Shown here: positions 25,826 to 34,871 of the stretch, piece by piece | Numbering within the stretch: position 1 is the stretch's first letter | Layout of the letters: every line of letters starts with the position of its first letter | DNA from: a bacterium | GTDB lineage: Bacteria; Bdellovibrionota_B; Oligoflexia; Silvanigrellales; Silvanigrellaceae | Length of the DNA: 45,882 nucleotides | NCBI GenBank assembly: GCA_009918675.1 | Contig: RGDM01000023.1 | Location: 1-45,882 of the forward strand | Direction of reading: 5' to 3' | Notes under the pieces: generated by a model | Told to the model about the DNA's origin: nothing | The model's database searches: none | Seen by the model: only the letters and a program-made list of their open reading frames with translations | Made by a program: the position numbers and the translations under genes

Positions 25826-26296
25826 ATGTCTTTAATTCCAAGGCTCTGGAAAAGTGCGGATGAACAAGGCCAAGGTGATGGCGTTGGCAACGGCGAAGGT
25901 GCTTCGATTGTAAAACGCGCCAAGCGCATAGAAAGCCATGCACTTGTTGATGTCAAAATGAACTCTTGGAATCCGTTTGCGGTGTCAAGTGCTGTGCTTC
26001 TCGACCTGTCTTGGCAAGGTTTTAAGATCGAGTTCGTGAACCCAGCCAAGATCAAACCAGGCGCACGCCTCACCATGTGGGTTCCGCTGGCATCGTTCGG
26101 TATTCTCGCTCCCGCAAAGCTCAAACTCAAAATTCAAGTCAAATGGTACGATGCCCGCATGCTCCGTGCTGGTGGCATTTTTGAACCTGAAAGCCACGAG
26201 CAGGATTATCTGATTCAGAAGATTATCGACGTGCTGACCCTGCGCGGCGCCCCCGAAGACGCAGGCCAATTCAAAGCACCGCCACGCGCCTCTTGA
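25826..26296 (+). CDS. PilZ-like domain protein
   Basis: 156 residues, ATG with GGGGGA about nine bases upstream. After a Gly/Asp-rich N-terminal tail, the domain reads KRAKRIESHALVDV, AVLLDLSWQGFKIEF, GARLTMWVPL and AGGIFEPES, the strand order and spacing of PilZ beta-barrels. In c-di-GMP binders an RxxxR motif and a D/NxSxxG motif hold the ligand; here the first is only KRAKR and the second reads DLSWQG, so binding is plausible but not certain. No membrane segment. It lies between the DUF58 operon and the KdsA pair, all on the plus strand with short gaps, so co-expression is possible. Possible roles include motility, surface or envelope regulation. Confidence 0.68.
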   Translation: MSLIPRLWKSADEQGQGDGVGNGEGASIVKRAKRIESHALVDVKMNSWNPFAVSSAVLLDLSWQGFKIEFVNPAKIKPGARLTMWVPLASFGILAPAKLKLKIQVKWYDARMLRAGGIFEPESHEQDYLIQKIIDVLTLRGAPEDAGQFKAPPRAS

Positions 26297-26356
26297 GCCC
26301 TCCCCCCCTTTCCGGTAGACCATCGGCAGCGCTCTAGTTTCCGGAGGTTGGCCCGC

Positions 26357-27049
26357 GTGAACACGCCTTTAAACTCGACCTTGCCTTTAGGCTCATGTTT
26401 GATTGAAGCGACTCAAGCCCAGTTTCATAAAAAAGTCCCTTCTCTGTTGCGAGCTCCTTTGCATGGCACTCATGCATGGCGTGTCGGCATGAGCGGCGCA
26501 GGGAAAGAATTCATGGAGCGGCGTGGCTGGGTGCAGCCTTTTTGCTTGACAGTCACCACTCCCGAACAGATCCGCACACAAAGTGATTCCTTTGATCGCT
26601 TGTTTATTCCCGGCGAATTTTGCAGACAGGGCGATGTGCTTACTGCTGCTGCAGAAAGCGGTAAAACAATCTTTCTCGAACGAGGTGCGTTTCTCGCGCC
26701 AAGCGATATCAAACGTGCGGTTGAAAAACTGGACAGTGCGCGTCAGCGCCTTGTGCTTGTCGAAGGTGGCTCGGCCTTTGGATATTCCGATCGTGTGCTT
26801 GATCCACGCAGCATGGAAGTTTTGCTAAGCCTGGGTTGCCCAATCGCCCTCAACATGAATCCACTCATCTCCTCAATAGGCGCCCCATACGAACATCGCC
26901 CGCAGTGGTTGGAATCTGATTCTTTTGATTTGGCTTTTATCCGTACAGCGCTTGCATTTAATGTCCATTATTTAATTCTCCCAAGCAGTCGTGAGCTCGC
27001 CACAGGGGCACTCGACATGTGGCTCGCTGCACATACGGAGGGACGCTGA
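26357..27049 (+). CDS. Degenerate KdsA paralogue (probable pseudoenzyme)
   Basis: 230 residues from the GTG at 26357, nine bases after GGAGG; an upstream TTG touches that site and is unlikely. It aligns by eye with the KdsA encoded next to it over most of its length: GSCLIEA with GPCMFES, PFCLTVTTPEQIRT with PVLTDVHTPSQARE, IPGEFCRQGDVLTAAAESGK with VPAFLCDQVDLLQACAETGK, and VEGGSAFGYSDRVLDPRSM with CERGTSFGYNNLVVDYRNL. Key residues are lost: KKGQ becomes ERGA, the Arg of CERG becomes Gly, the His of GTHAAQ is gone, and EVHSNPQN is not preserved. The N-terminal Cys remains. Catalysis as a DAHP/KDO8P-type synthase is therefore unlikely. It ends in a TGATG overlap with kdsA, so the two are co-translated, which suggests a partner or regulatory subunit. 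Confidence 0.78.
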   Translation: MNTPLNSTLPLGSCLIEATQAQFHKKVPSLLRAPLHGTHAWRVGMSGAGKEFMERRGWVQPFCLTVTTPEQIRTQSDSFDRLFIPGEFCRQGDVLTAAAESGKTIFLERGAFLAPSDIKRAVEKLDSARQRLVLVEGGSAFGYSDRVLDPRSMEVLLSLGCPIALNMNPLISSIGAPYEHRPQWLESDSFDLAFIRTALAFNVHYLILPSSRELATGALDMWLAAHTEGR

Positions 27050-27948
27050 TGTTTAAACACAACTGGCCTGGTGACATTCATCCCAAAGTCAAACTCTCTG
27101 AAAAGCCATTCACTGTTATTGCTGGGCCATGCATGTTTGAAAGCCGAGAACTCGGATTCGAGGTCGCAGAGCGATTGAAATCTCTGTGCAACAGCTTGGG
27201 TTTTCAGTACGTCTTCAAAAGCAGCTACGACAAAGCGAACCGCACAAGCGGCAACACCGCGCGTGGTCCGGGACTTGAAAAAGGCTTGCAATGGCTTGCT
27301 GAAATTCGTTCACAATTCAACGTTCCCGTGCTGACGGATGTACACACTCCAAGCCAAGCGCGTGAAGCGGGATCGGTGGTTGACGTTGTGCAAGTGCCTG
27401 CCTTCCTCTGCGACCAAGTCGACCTCCTGCAAGCCTGCGCCGAAACCGGCAAAGCAGTGCAAATCAAGAAAGGACAGCACACCTCGCCTGAACAATTGAT
27501 TGCCTGCGCAGACACGGTTGCGGCTTTCGGCAATTCAAAAGTTCTATTGTGCGAACGCGGAACATCGTTTGGGTACAATAATTTAGTTGTCGACTATCGA
27601 AATTTGGTGCTGATGCGCCGCTCGGGCTATGCAACAGTTTTTGATGGAACCCACGCCGCACAGCTGCCGGGCGCGGGAAGTGGCCAATCTTCGGGTCTCC
27701 GCGATATGGTTCCAAGCCTGTGCGCTGCTGCTGCCGCAGTTGGAATCGATGCACTCTTTATGGAAGTCCACAGCAATCCGCAAAATGCTCTTTCGGATGC
27801 ATCGACCCAAGTCAACTTTCAAACTGCCGCAGAGATCCTCACCCGCATCAAGGGTCTCGCTGGCGAGGCCAGTGCATTCACACTGATTCTCGTCACACCG
27901 GAACTTGAAAGCGATTGCAATTCTCCAGGGTCTGTCAGGCCATCATGA
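27049..27948 (+). CDS. kdsA: 3-deoxy-8-phosphooctulonate synthase KdsA, 3' end run-through
   Basis: Condenses phosphoenolpyruvate with arabinose 5-phosphate to KDO 8-phosphate, the first committed step of KDO and hence LPS inner-core synthesis. Conserved blocks: AGPCMFESRE, FKSSYDKANRTS, DVHTPSQA, QIKKGQHTSPEQ, CERGTSFGYNNLVVDYRN, FDGTHAAQLPG and MEVHSNPQNALSDA. The Cys in GPC (residue 28), with the His, Glu and Asp in the later blocks, marks the metal-dependent class of the family. The protein is 299 residues; the true domain ends near RIKGLAGE, and the last ~26 residues lie on sequence that codes for the opposing giant protein, so the native stop seems lost. GGAGG precedes the ATG. It is coupled to the degenerate paralogue. 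Confidence 0.93.
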   Translation: MFKHNWPGDIHPKVKLSEKPFTVIAGPCMFESRELGFEVAERLKSLCNSLGFQYVFKSSYDKANRTSGNTARGPGLEKGLQWLAEIRSQFNVPVLTDVHTPSQAREAGSVVDVVQVPAFLCDQVDLLQACAETGKAVQIKKGQHTSPEQLIACADTVAAFGNSKVLLCERGTSFGYNNLVVDYRNLVLMRRSGYATVFDGTHAAQLPGAGSGQSSGLRDMVPSLCAAAAAVGIDALFMEVHSNPQNALSDASTQVNFQTAAEILTRIKGLAGEASAFTLILVTPELESDCNSPGSVRPS

Positions 27949-30900
27949 TTTTTGTCGAACCAAACCGTCAATTGAGGGTAAATCTTGTCTTTGTTATCAA
28001 TCACACCATCATGATTTTCGTCGTATTGGGCCAGTGCAGCGTATCCATCGCGAGCAGATTTTGCAGTTCCGCGCATCAGTGTTGCCTCACCAAACAATTC
28101 GCGACCGCTATCAATCAAGCCGTTGTTGTTGAGATCTATTGCCAACAACCCAACTTGACCTTCGCCTTTTGTCCAGCCCGTTCGTTCCTTTCGACCATCA
28201 CCATCAAGGTCGAATTTGACACTGCTTTCGGTTTGCGCCAAGAGGCTCGGAACTCCCACATTCACAAAATCCAAGATCAGTGGTGAATAAATTCGCACCA
28301 TATAACTATCGCTCACAGCACCTGAGTCATCTTTGCGGCTTGATGTCAGGGTGATCTCTTCACCATCCCAACGCAACGAACGACGAATGTAGGGCTCAAG
28401 AACGTTGTCCATCCGGAAAGTGAACACACCTTCCGAAGAATTACCTGCGATTGTTGAACCCGCGGTCTCTGCCACACTCTTCGAGAATGTAAAGGTCTTA
28501 TCGCAATAAGAGCCAACGCCCTTGTCACAGAACGAACCCCGGATGCGGAATTTCTCACCTGCACCTGTCACTTTAAACCAGATGTTGTTTGATCGCGCGA
28601 AGGCCCCAGCCCAGCCTATACAGTTATTTGCCTCCGACCACGGGCAGCAATTTCCAGCTTGTTTCCAAAATTTACTTCCATCCGCACGCAGGACACTCGT
28701 TGCTCGACATGCATTTGTGGAACTGATCGCTGGCGAATCAAAAAAATGCTGGATGTCGAGAATTTTTGGCTGCAATTGCGGAATCTCTTTCGGCACGTAA
28801 CCAATGCTTTTCCCAGCATCAAGAGCAGCAGCCGTGAGATCGCTTTGCCCACTTCGAATAGCTAAACTCATCAGCACATCAAGTGCTTTTCCAAGTGATT
28901 TTTTCATATTTTCGTCTTCGTTTTGCAGCGATGCAACCTGATTTGCCGTCTGGGTTTTGAAAGTATCCAGTGATTTCTGCAATTCACCTTTGACGGTTTC
29001 CAAATTTGCTTTCAAAGCCGAATTGGATTTGGCAAATTCATTTTGCACATCGAGAACCTTATTAAACTCGGCTTGCCTGTCGGCTGCATCAAATGCATTG
29101 TCGGCTGCATCCACAAGCGTTGCGGCATAGCGCGCCATCAGCGATCCGCCCGTTCCATCTTGACCAACTCGCAGAAGATTTTCAGGATTAGGAACCTTCG
29201 CAATTGCAGCCTTAATCACATCTTCAACATTTTTAGCGTTGGTCTTCATGTTTGCGACGGATTGACTCAAAACGACCGCTGCGCGTTTGAGCTCTGTGGA
29301 GGCGGCTAGCTTGCGACGCAATGCAACGGCATCGGCACTGTTGCCATACAACACACCATTGGCCCAAGATTTAACACTTCCCATGCATCCAGGCTCGTCT
29401 GAACCTCCTTCAAGATTGCGCAACGATTCCAAAACAACGAAGTGATGCAAGCTCGCGCCGTCTGTGGCCGGCGCCTGGCCAAAGAAGATGTTATCGGCCA
29501 GCGTTCCGCGCGCCGCCATCAACAAATTCGCGACATATTCATCGGCCAAGAAATCGAAAGAATCGCGGCCGAAAGCGTTATTAAAACCTGTATCTGTGCG
29601 CCCTCCGCACTTGATTGTAATGGAATCGAATTGCTTGTCCCACCATTCCACTTTCTCTCCTCGCTTGCCGTTTTCATCAAGCGGTGCGGGGCGTGGCGCT
29701 AGAACTCGGGTAAATTCAATACGTGTATCACTCAATGATTTGAGTGTGCTCACCATATCTGAAACTAATGCTTTTTGCGGTGCTCCAATGTTTTTAGAGA
29801 AATTACCGACAGCGGTGTCGGAAGCTTTTGTTTCAGAAACATAGCGTTCAAAACTATCATTAATATCTTTTGATTTTGCAGAAATCAGTGCAATATCTGT
29901 TGCCGTTTTGGAAAATTGCTGTTGTACATCCTTGCCCAAATTTTCAACAAGCTTTGCCGCTTGATTGGAAACATCTTCAAGCCTTTTCTTAAAATCTTCC
30001 TTCATATCTTTCATTGCAGTGTCAAGTTTCTTAATTCGATCGCCCTGCAACTTAAACTTTTCAGCAACTGCATTTTTTTGAGTTTCGAAATCAGCTTTAA
30101 GAAGTTTTGCGTCATTTGCTGCCTCTTGTGCCATCGCAAGAGCCTGATTTGCTATGTCCGCGGTTTTCTCCAGATCGTTTTTGAACTTTCCAAGTTCAGA
30201 TGCAATTTGATCTCGCAGCGCTTGCTCTTGCTTCACAGCATCAGCGAATTGCGTCTGAATTGCCACCCGCGCAGCTTCAAGTTCAGAGTTATTATTTCCA
30301 GCCTTGCTTTCAAGTGCGACCAGCTTATCGCTCAGCTCCTTCTTCACACTTTGGCTCATCAACTGAAAATCTGCAGATTGCATTTTAACCTTAGAGAGAA
30401 GGTCAACGTTCATCTGCTTTTGCGCAGCGACGCTGTCGTCCAGCTTTGCAATGAATGCGCTGTCTTGTGTTTTCATGTCCATGCGAGCAGCACTAATCTC
30501 TTCGCTAATTTTTCCTTTTAGCGACTGCATCTGCTCTGCAAACAACTGGACTGCTTGCCCCAATTTGTTTTTTACATCTTCAGAGGAAGCTTCAACATCC
30601 GAAATTCTTTTTGCAAGAAGATCTCGCTCCTGTAGTATTTTGGCAGACAACAAACTCTTTGCAGATTTGTCATTTTCGTCAATTTTCGACTGCAAAATTT
30701 GCGTCACATCTTCGAGCCCCTTAACCCTCAAAGCAACAGCTTCGAGCTCACCTTTTGTTGCATAGTTCTTGGCAACAAACATCTTGAACTCTTCTTGAGC
30801 TTGCGAAAGTGCTTGAACCTGGGCCGCAACGGCTTGTGTTTCGGCAAGTGCTTTTTCTTGTATCGCTTGTGCAGCGGACGCAATGCTGAGTTCGGTCCTG

Positions 30901-33098
30901 ACGCGTTCATCTGCTAATTTATCCTTAAGAGCATCAAAGGTCACATGCGTTTTTTTGTCCATTTCATCCAATTGGCCTTTTAATGAGCTAATTTCAGCAG
31001 ACGCTGAAACACCGCTCTCGGCCAGTTTGTTTTTCAACTCCTCTTCAAGCTTTGTACGAGCACTGCTCTGTGCCTGAGTAACACTCTCTAGTTGAGCTTG
31101 AAGTGTCCTGATTTCATTTTCATTGGCAAGCTTTTGCTGTTCCAGTGCCAACCGTTGCTCCACTTGTGCGGCTGCAATCTGCTTGTCATACTCAACTTTA
31201 TTTGCTTGCAATTCGGAATTCACTGATGCGATTTGCATGGATATCTGTGCTTTTTGCTCGGCTAGATTTTTTTCAATCTGCAAATAGCGGCCCGTAATTT
31301 GATCGAACTGTGCTTTCGATGTTCCACTTAACCCTTCAACCTTACCACTCAGTTGAAAATATTTTTGCTCAATATCTTTTTGCAAAGAGCGTGAGGCTTC
31401 ACCTATTTCTCCATTTATTGCAGCCAATTTCAAAGAATGGTCTTCCGCCTTTTTTTTCATCTCTGCGCGAAGAATCTCTACTGCACCTCGTGTTTCCTTG
31501 CTTAGCTTCGACTCAAGCCCGTTCAAATTGGAATCAAAAGCCGCCGCCATTGCTTCTAAAACCTGTTCCTGAGTTGCCTTGAATGATGAAAACTCGGTTG
31601 ACAAAACAGCGAGGGCATCCTTGGACTTCTTTCCATCTGCCGTGAGGTCCGCGAGCTTGGCAATTTGTTCCATCTTGTAACTGTTGAGCGCCGTGGTTTG
31701 CCGCCCCTCAAGCTCAGAAAGACCGCCTGAAAGAGTTTTCAAAACATTAGACTGCACTGCAGCCAATTCATTTCGAAGCTGCGAAAGTTGTTCCGCCGCA
31801 GATGTTCGAATTTCATTCGTGTCTTTCTTCACAAGATCCTCAAGACCTTTCAATTTACCTTGCAGCCGTTGATCCAACTCTGAAAGTTGTTTTTCACCTT
31901 CGCTGCGCACCGACTCTAGGTTTGAAACAAGCTGAGCAGCTCTTATTTGCATATCAGCCGACTGGCCTGAGAGCCTTTCAATGATAGCCTCACGAGTCTC
32001 CTTCAAATTCTCCGCGGACTTTTTTTCGAGATCATTAATTAGGCTATTGAGCGACGTGCGGGTCGACACGTCGGTGTTCTTCACGAGATTTTCCAACTCT
32101 CCCCGCAATGATTTGACGCTCGCGTTTATTTGACTGTTCAATTGCTCTTTTTGCTTCACAAAAGATTCATCAATCTTGGCAAATTTCGCCAGATTAGCAG
32201 CTTTCTGCGACTCCAATTCGCTGCGCAAATCCCGACTCGATGCTTGCATTTGCAAATTAAATGCCGCCTCTTTCGCCTTCATTTGCGTCTCTATTTGCTC
32301 TTTGAATGAGTCCATCGCCTTTGCTAAAGATTCAGCGTTGGTATTAAAATCCTGGCGAACTTTCCCCAAAGACGCACAAATCTCGCTTTCCTTTTTGGCT
32401 AATTTTTCCTCAAGCGCGGCAACGGCACTGCTCGCATTTGCAGAATTGCTTTTCACATTCGCCTGAGTTTCTGCGAGCAACTTTCCCATTTCAGCATCTT
32501 TTGCCGAGAGTTCGGAAATTTTCTTTGTCGTGTCTTCATCCAGCTTGTTGATACGGCTGTCGAGGGCGTTTATTTTATCCGACAATTGCGTTTCAAGTTC
32601 GGTCTTCGTTGAAGCAATGCGTTCTTCAAGCGACTTCGATTTCGTATCAAGCAATGACCGCATTGATGTGAGTTGTTGCGCAGCATTTTTATCAATAGCT
32701 TCAAGCTCTGTAAATTTATTGTTGAGCTCGAGCCGCAATGCGTTATCGCGTTTATCGACTTTATCAAATTGCGTATCTACTTTTTCCTTAAAAGATTTTA
32801 ATTCGGCCTCAAATGCGTCCAGCCGATCGTTCAGACGTTTGTCTTCCGCGATACGTTCCTGAGCTTCTTTTGCAATCAAACCGCGAAACAGCGCCTCGCG
32901 GTCGGCGACCGAGGTTTTCGTGAGTCCAGCTGTCCCGTTCGCGCCGCGCACAGAAAGTCTATCGGAGCGCGAAATCTGCTCAAGAAGTTGTTGCTGATTG
33001 TTCGCAGTTTTTCCGCAGGATGCTGTCACCGTCAGCAAGGTCATTGCACTTAAACAACGGATTGTTGCTGTTTTTTTTGTTTTGCGGGAAAAAGTCAT
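27819..33098 (-). CDS. Giant coiled-coil lipoprotein with C-terminal calcium-binding-like repeats
   Basis: 1759 residues; ATG with GGAGGGG upstream. The signal MTFSRKTKKTATIRCLSAM leads to the lipobox TASC (Cys 28). From about residue 60 to 1150 the sequence is almost unbroken heptad-type coiled coil rich in Glu, Lys, Leu and Ala, without Cys-rich parts: a long rod or stalk. A mixed helical domain (~1180-1440) follows, then a Cys-bearing beta domain (NACRATSVLR, NCCPWSEANNCIGWAG, GSFCDKGVGSYCDK). The last ~140 residues carry EF-hand-like loops (DLDGDGRKERTGW, DLNNNGLIDSGRELFG, DENHDGVIDNKD, FDKNHDGLTDPGEL), as at the ends of large RTX-type surface proteins. It probably projects from the outer membrane as an adhesin. 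The C-terminus is cut: family proteins continue well beyond GVTRISV. Confidence 0.85.
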   Translation of the reverse strand: MTFSRKTKKTATIRCLSAMTLLTVTASCGKTANNQQQLLEQISRSDRLSVRGANGTAGLTKTSVADREALFRGLIAKEAQERIAEDKRLNDRLDAFEAELKSFKEKVDTQFDKVDKRDNALRLELNNKFTELEAIDKNAAQQLTSMRSLLDTKSKSLEERIASTKTELETQLSDKINALDSRINKLDEDTTKKISELSAKDAEMGKLLAETQANVKSNSANASSAVAALEEKLAKKESEICASLGKVRQDFNTNAESLAKAMDSFKEQIETQMKAKEAAFNLQMQASSRDLRSELESQKAANLAKFAKIDESFVKQKEQLNSQINASVKSLRGELENLVKNTDVSTRTSLNSLINDLEKKSAENLKETREAIIERLSGQSADMQIRAAQLVSNLESVRSEGEKQLSELDQRLQGKLKGLEDLVKKDTNEIRTSAAEQLSQLRNELAAVQSNVLKTLSGGLSELEGRQTTALNSYKMEQIAKLADLTADGKKSKDALAVLSTEFSSFKATQEQVLEAMAAAFDSNLNGLESKLSKETRGAVEILRAEMKKKAEDHSLKLAAINGEIGEASRSLQKDIEQKYFQLSGKVEGLSGTSKAQFDQITGRYLQIEKNLAEQKAQISMQIASVNSELQANKVEYDKQIAAAQVEQRLALEQQKLANENEIRTLQAQLESVTQAQSSARTKLEEELKNKLAESGVSASAEISSLKGQLDEMDKKTHVTFDALKDKLADERVRTELSIASAAQAIQEKALAETQAVAAQVQALSQAQEEFKMFVAKNYATKGELEAVALRVKGLEDVTQILQSKIDENDKSAKSLLSAKILQERDLLAKRISDVEASSEDVKNKLGQAVQLFAEQMQSLKGKISEEISAARMDMKTQDSAFIAKLDDSVAAQKQMNVDLLSKVKMQSADFQLMSQSVKKELSDKLVALESKAGNNNSELEAARVAIQTQFADAVKQEQALRDQIASELGKFKNDLEKTADIANQALAMAQEAANDAKLLKADFETQKNAVAEKFKLQGDRIKKLDTAMKDMKEDFKKRLEDVSNQAAKLVENLGKDVQQQFSKTATDIALISAKSKDINDSFERYVSETKASDTAVGNFSKNIGAPQKALVSDMVSTLKSLSDTRIEFTRVLAPRPAPLDENGKRGEKVEWWDKQFDSITIKCGGRTDTGFNNAFGRDSFDFLADEYVANLLMAARGTLADNIFFGQAPATDGASLHHFVVLESLRNLEGGSDEPGCMGSVKSWANGVLYGNSADAVALRRKLAASTELKRAAVVLSQSVANMKTNAKNVEDVIKAAIAKVPNPENLLRVGQDGTGGSLMARYAATLVDAADNAFDAADRQAEFNKVLDVQNEFAKSNSALKANLETVKGELQKSLDTFKTQTANQVASLQNEDENMKKSLGKALDVLMSLAIRSGQSDLTAAALDAGKSIGYVPKEIPQLQPKILDIQHFFDSPAISSTNACRATSVLRADGSKFWKQAGNCCPWSEANNCIGWAGAFARSNNIWFKVTGAGEKFRIRGSFCDKGVGSYCDKTFTFSKSVAETAGSTIAGNSSEGVFTFRMDNVLEPYIRRSLRWDGEEITLTSSRKDDSGAVSDSYMVRIYSPLILDFVNVGVPSLLAQTESSVKFDLDGDGRKERTGWTKGEGQVGLLAIDLNNNGLIDSGRELFGEATLMRGTAKSARDGYAALAQYDENHDGVIDNKDKIYPQLTVWFDKNHDGLTDPGELQSLSSSGVTRISVNALASPARPLMRVRISAAV

Positions 33099-33197
33099 GA
33101 TGCATCCCCTCCAATGCGCAACTCGCTGTTCGGAGAGATCGGCTTCAGCTTTGGCCCTCTTAAGGGTTATGTTGAAAGATTTTTTTTCATCGAAAAT

Positions 33198-33935
33198 TCA
33201 GTCGGTTCTGGATGAAATTTGGCTATGAAGACGTTTAAGTTCTGCGCTGATTTGGCTCTGCTCAACAATCCATCCTTCAAACCCCGTCCGCGGATTGCTT
33301 GTCACCCAGGCAAACGGATTTTCTTGGCTTGGACCAAGATAAACGTCGATGTGGTTGTCCTTGATGAGGCCTCCCACATCAGCAGCGAAAAAATATCCAT
33401 CATGACGTGTTTGGGTGCCATCGGGAAGAGTGATTTGTAAGCCTCGCGCCTGCGGCACAAACACAACCGAGCCTGTTTGAATCACGTCGGGATCAACCGC
33501 AATGCTGCGAAACGGAACGAGGATATAATCTCCGACACCATCTCCAAATTCGCCGCGTGCTTTGCGAAAACGAGTTTTACCAACCTCATGTTTGAAGTAT
33601 TCCGTGCAATCCACTTGGCGAACGTCTGCGCTGCCTTCGTAGTTGTAGGTTGTGGTCGTGCCATCGGCTCCGCGCACAGCAACGCTTCCCTCCATTGCCG
33701 CCGAACACCAGTCGCGCTTGCTGAGTCGAACCCCTAGCGACCTACCGAGCATCGAAAGCAAAGGAAATCCATCCGCCACTTGTTCAACCACGGGAAGATT
33801 GTACCAAGTCGCCCAGAACGCCATGGTTTTCACTTTTGCCGATGGCTCAGGCAAATTCCATCCATCCGTTGACGCGCAGCCACTCGCACTCTGTCCGAGA
33901 GTCATCCCCGTGAGGAGAGCAGTTGTGAATCTCAT
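33198..33935 (-). CDS. 3D-domain lipoprotein (MltA-like barrel)
   Basis: 245 residues; ATG with AAGGGGG just upstream. A lipoprotein-type signal ends SASGC. The C-terminal ~120 residues have the 3D double-psi beta-barrel pattern: QTGSVVFVPQARG, then HDGYFFAADVGGLIKDNHIDVYLG, in which the three conserved Asp of the 3D domain are visible. In MltA this domain forms the catalytic site of a lytic transglycosylase that cleaves peptidoglycan. The MltA insertion domain is missing, so activity resembles short 3D-domain proteins (YuiC/YabE-type) at best. The middle part has a Cys pair (DWCSAAM, VDCTEYF). It lies 100 bases upstream of the giant lipoprotein gene in the same direction and may share its transcript. 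Confidence 0.8.
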   Translation of the reverse strand: MRFTTALLTGMTLGQSASGCASTDGWNLPEPSAKVKTMAFWATWYNLPVVEQVADGFPLLSMLGRSLGVRLSKRDWCSAAMEGSVAVRGADGTTTTYNYEGSADVRQVDCTEYFKHEVGKTRFRKARGEFGDGVGDYILVPFRSIAVDPDVIQTGSVVFVPQARGLQITLPDGTQTRHDGYFFAADVGGLIKDNHIDVYLGPSQENPFAWVTSNPRTGFEGWIVEQSQISAELKRLHSQISSRTD

Positions 33936-34124
33936 GACACCCCCTTGTTAAGGGAGGTGTCGGATTCACAAGACACGCAGATAAATTCAGTACAGGTAGG
34001 TTTTTCCGATCTGCGTCGGATTCGACACGAAAACGTTGCAAAAGTTCACAAAATAAGCTTCATATCTCCCGCGTTCTTCGAAACAATATGACATCCTCAA
34101 GACTTGATCCTCCAGGAGTTCCAG

Positions 34125-34871
34125 ATGGTTGCTCTGTTGCCGCTTGCAGTTCTTCGTCTGTGTGGAATCGTTATTATTTCGTTGACCCTCACCCTGTTGT
34201 TGATTGTCTTGCCGCTTTCAACACAGAGTCGGGCAAAAGTTGCATCCTTCTTTTTTAAATTCGTTTTATGGCAAAGCGGCATCCGCGTGACTACCGCAAT
34301 CCAGGACCCGCCTTCGCGCCATTCAGCGCGTGTGGTGATTGTCGCGAACCACGTCAATTATCTCGATGTCGTATTGATGAATTCGCTGCGTCCGTGCGTC
34401 TTTTTGGCAAAAACTGAAATCGGACAATGGCCTTTGTTTGGTTGGGTTGCGCGCTCTTTGGGTTGCGTTTTCGTCAAACGAGATTCACTGATGGCACGCG
34501 CAAATGCGCTGCGTCATTGTTTAACAACCGTCCGAAACAGCGACCTCGCTCTGTTTCCCGAGGGCACAACGACACAGCTTCGCCTTCCGCAGTTGCAAGC
34601 TTGGACACGCGGGCATGCGTGGGTCGCCCGGAAGGCAGGAGTTGATGCCGTGTTGTGTCTCGCGCTTGAATACGAAGACCATGAGCAGTTGGCTTGGATC
34701 GACGACATGAGTCTTTTTCCGCATCTCATGAAAACATTGTCGCGGCCTACAACCCGGGTCAAAATTACCGGAGCTTGGGTTCCGGTGGCTGGCTCACACA
34801 CTGCAAAAGCTTTGGCACTGTCAACTCACAAAGCGTTATGCGACACTGTCTTAAATGAATGCCCTTGTTGA
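34125..34871 (+). CDS. 1-acyl-glycerol-3-phosphate acyltransferase family (PlsC / OlsA-like)
   Basis: 248 residues from the ATG at 34125 (AGGAG six bases upstream). An N-terminal membrane helix (LRLCGIVIISLTLTLLLIVL) is followed by the acyltransferase motifs: ANHVNYLD (HX4D catalytic pair) and ALFPEGTTTQ (substrate-binding). The family either acylates lysophosphatidate in phospholipid synthesis (PlsC) or lyso-ornithine lipid (OlsA). Sequence alone does not separate them. The nearby OlsB-like N-acyltransferase at 35860-36708 makes the OlsA role attractive. The last 17 bases overlap the next gene's start, so the two are translationally linked. The promoter region is the 190-base gap to the divergent 3D lipoprotein gene. 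Confidence 0.82.
   Translation: MVALLPLAVLRLCGIVIISLTLTLLLIVLPLSTQSRAKVASFFFKFVLWQSGIRVTTAIQDPPSRHSARVVIVANHVNYLDVVLMNSLRPCVFLAKTEIGQWPLFGWVARSLGCVFVKRDSLMARANALRHCLTTVRNSDLALFPEGTTTQLRLPQLQAWTRGHAWVARKAGVDAVLCLALEYEDHEQLAWIDDMSLFPHLMKTLSRPTTRVKITGAWVPVAGSHTAKALALSTHKALCDTVLNECPC

Noticed and set aside
29916..30521. 201-codon plus-strand frame rich in Leu, Phe and Cys
   Set aside because: It is the antisense of the Lys/Glu/Ala-rich coiled coil; such antisense frames stay open because of codon bias.
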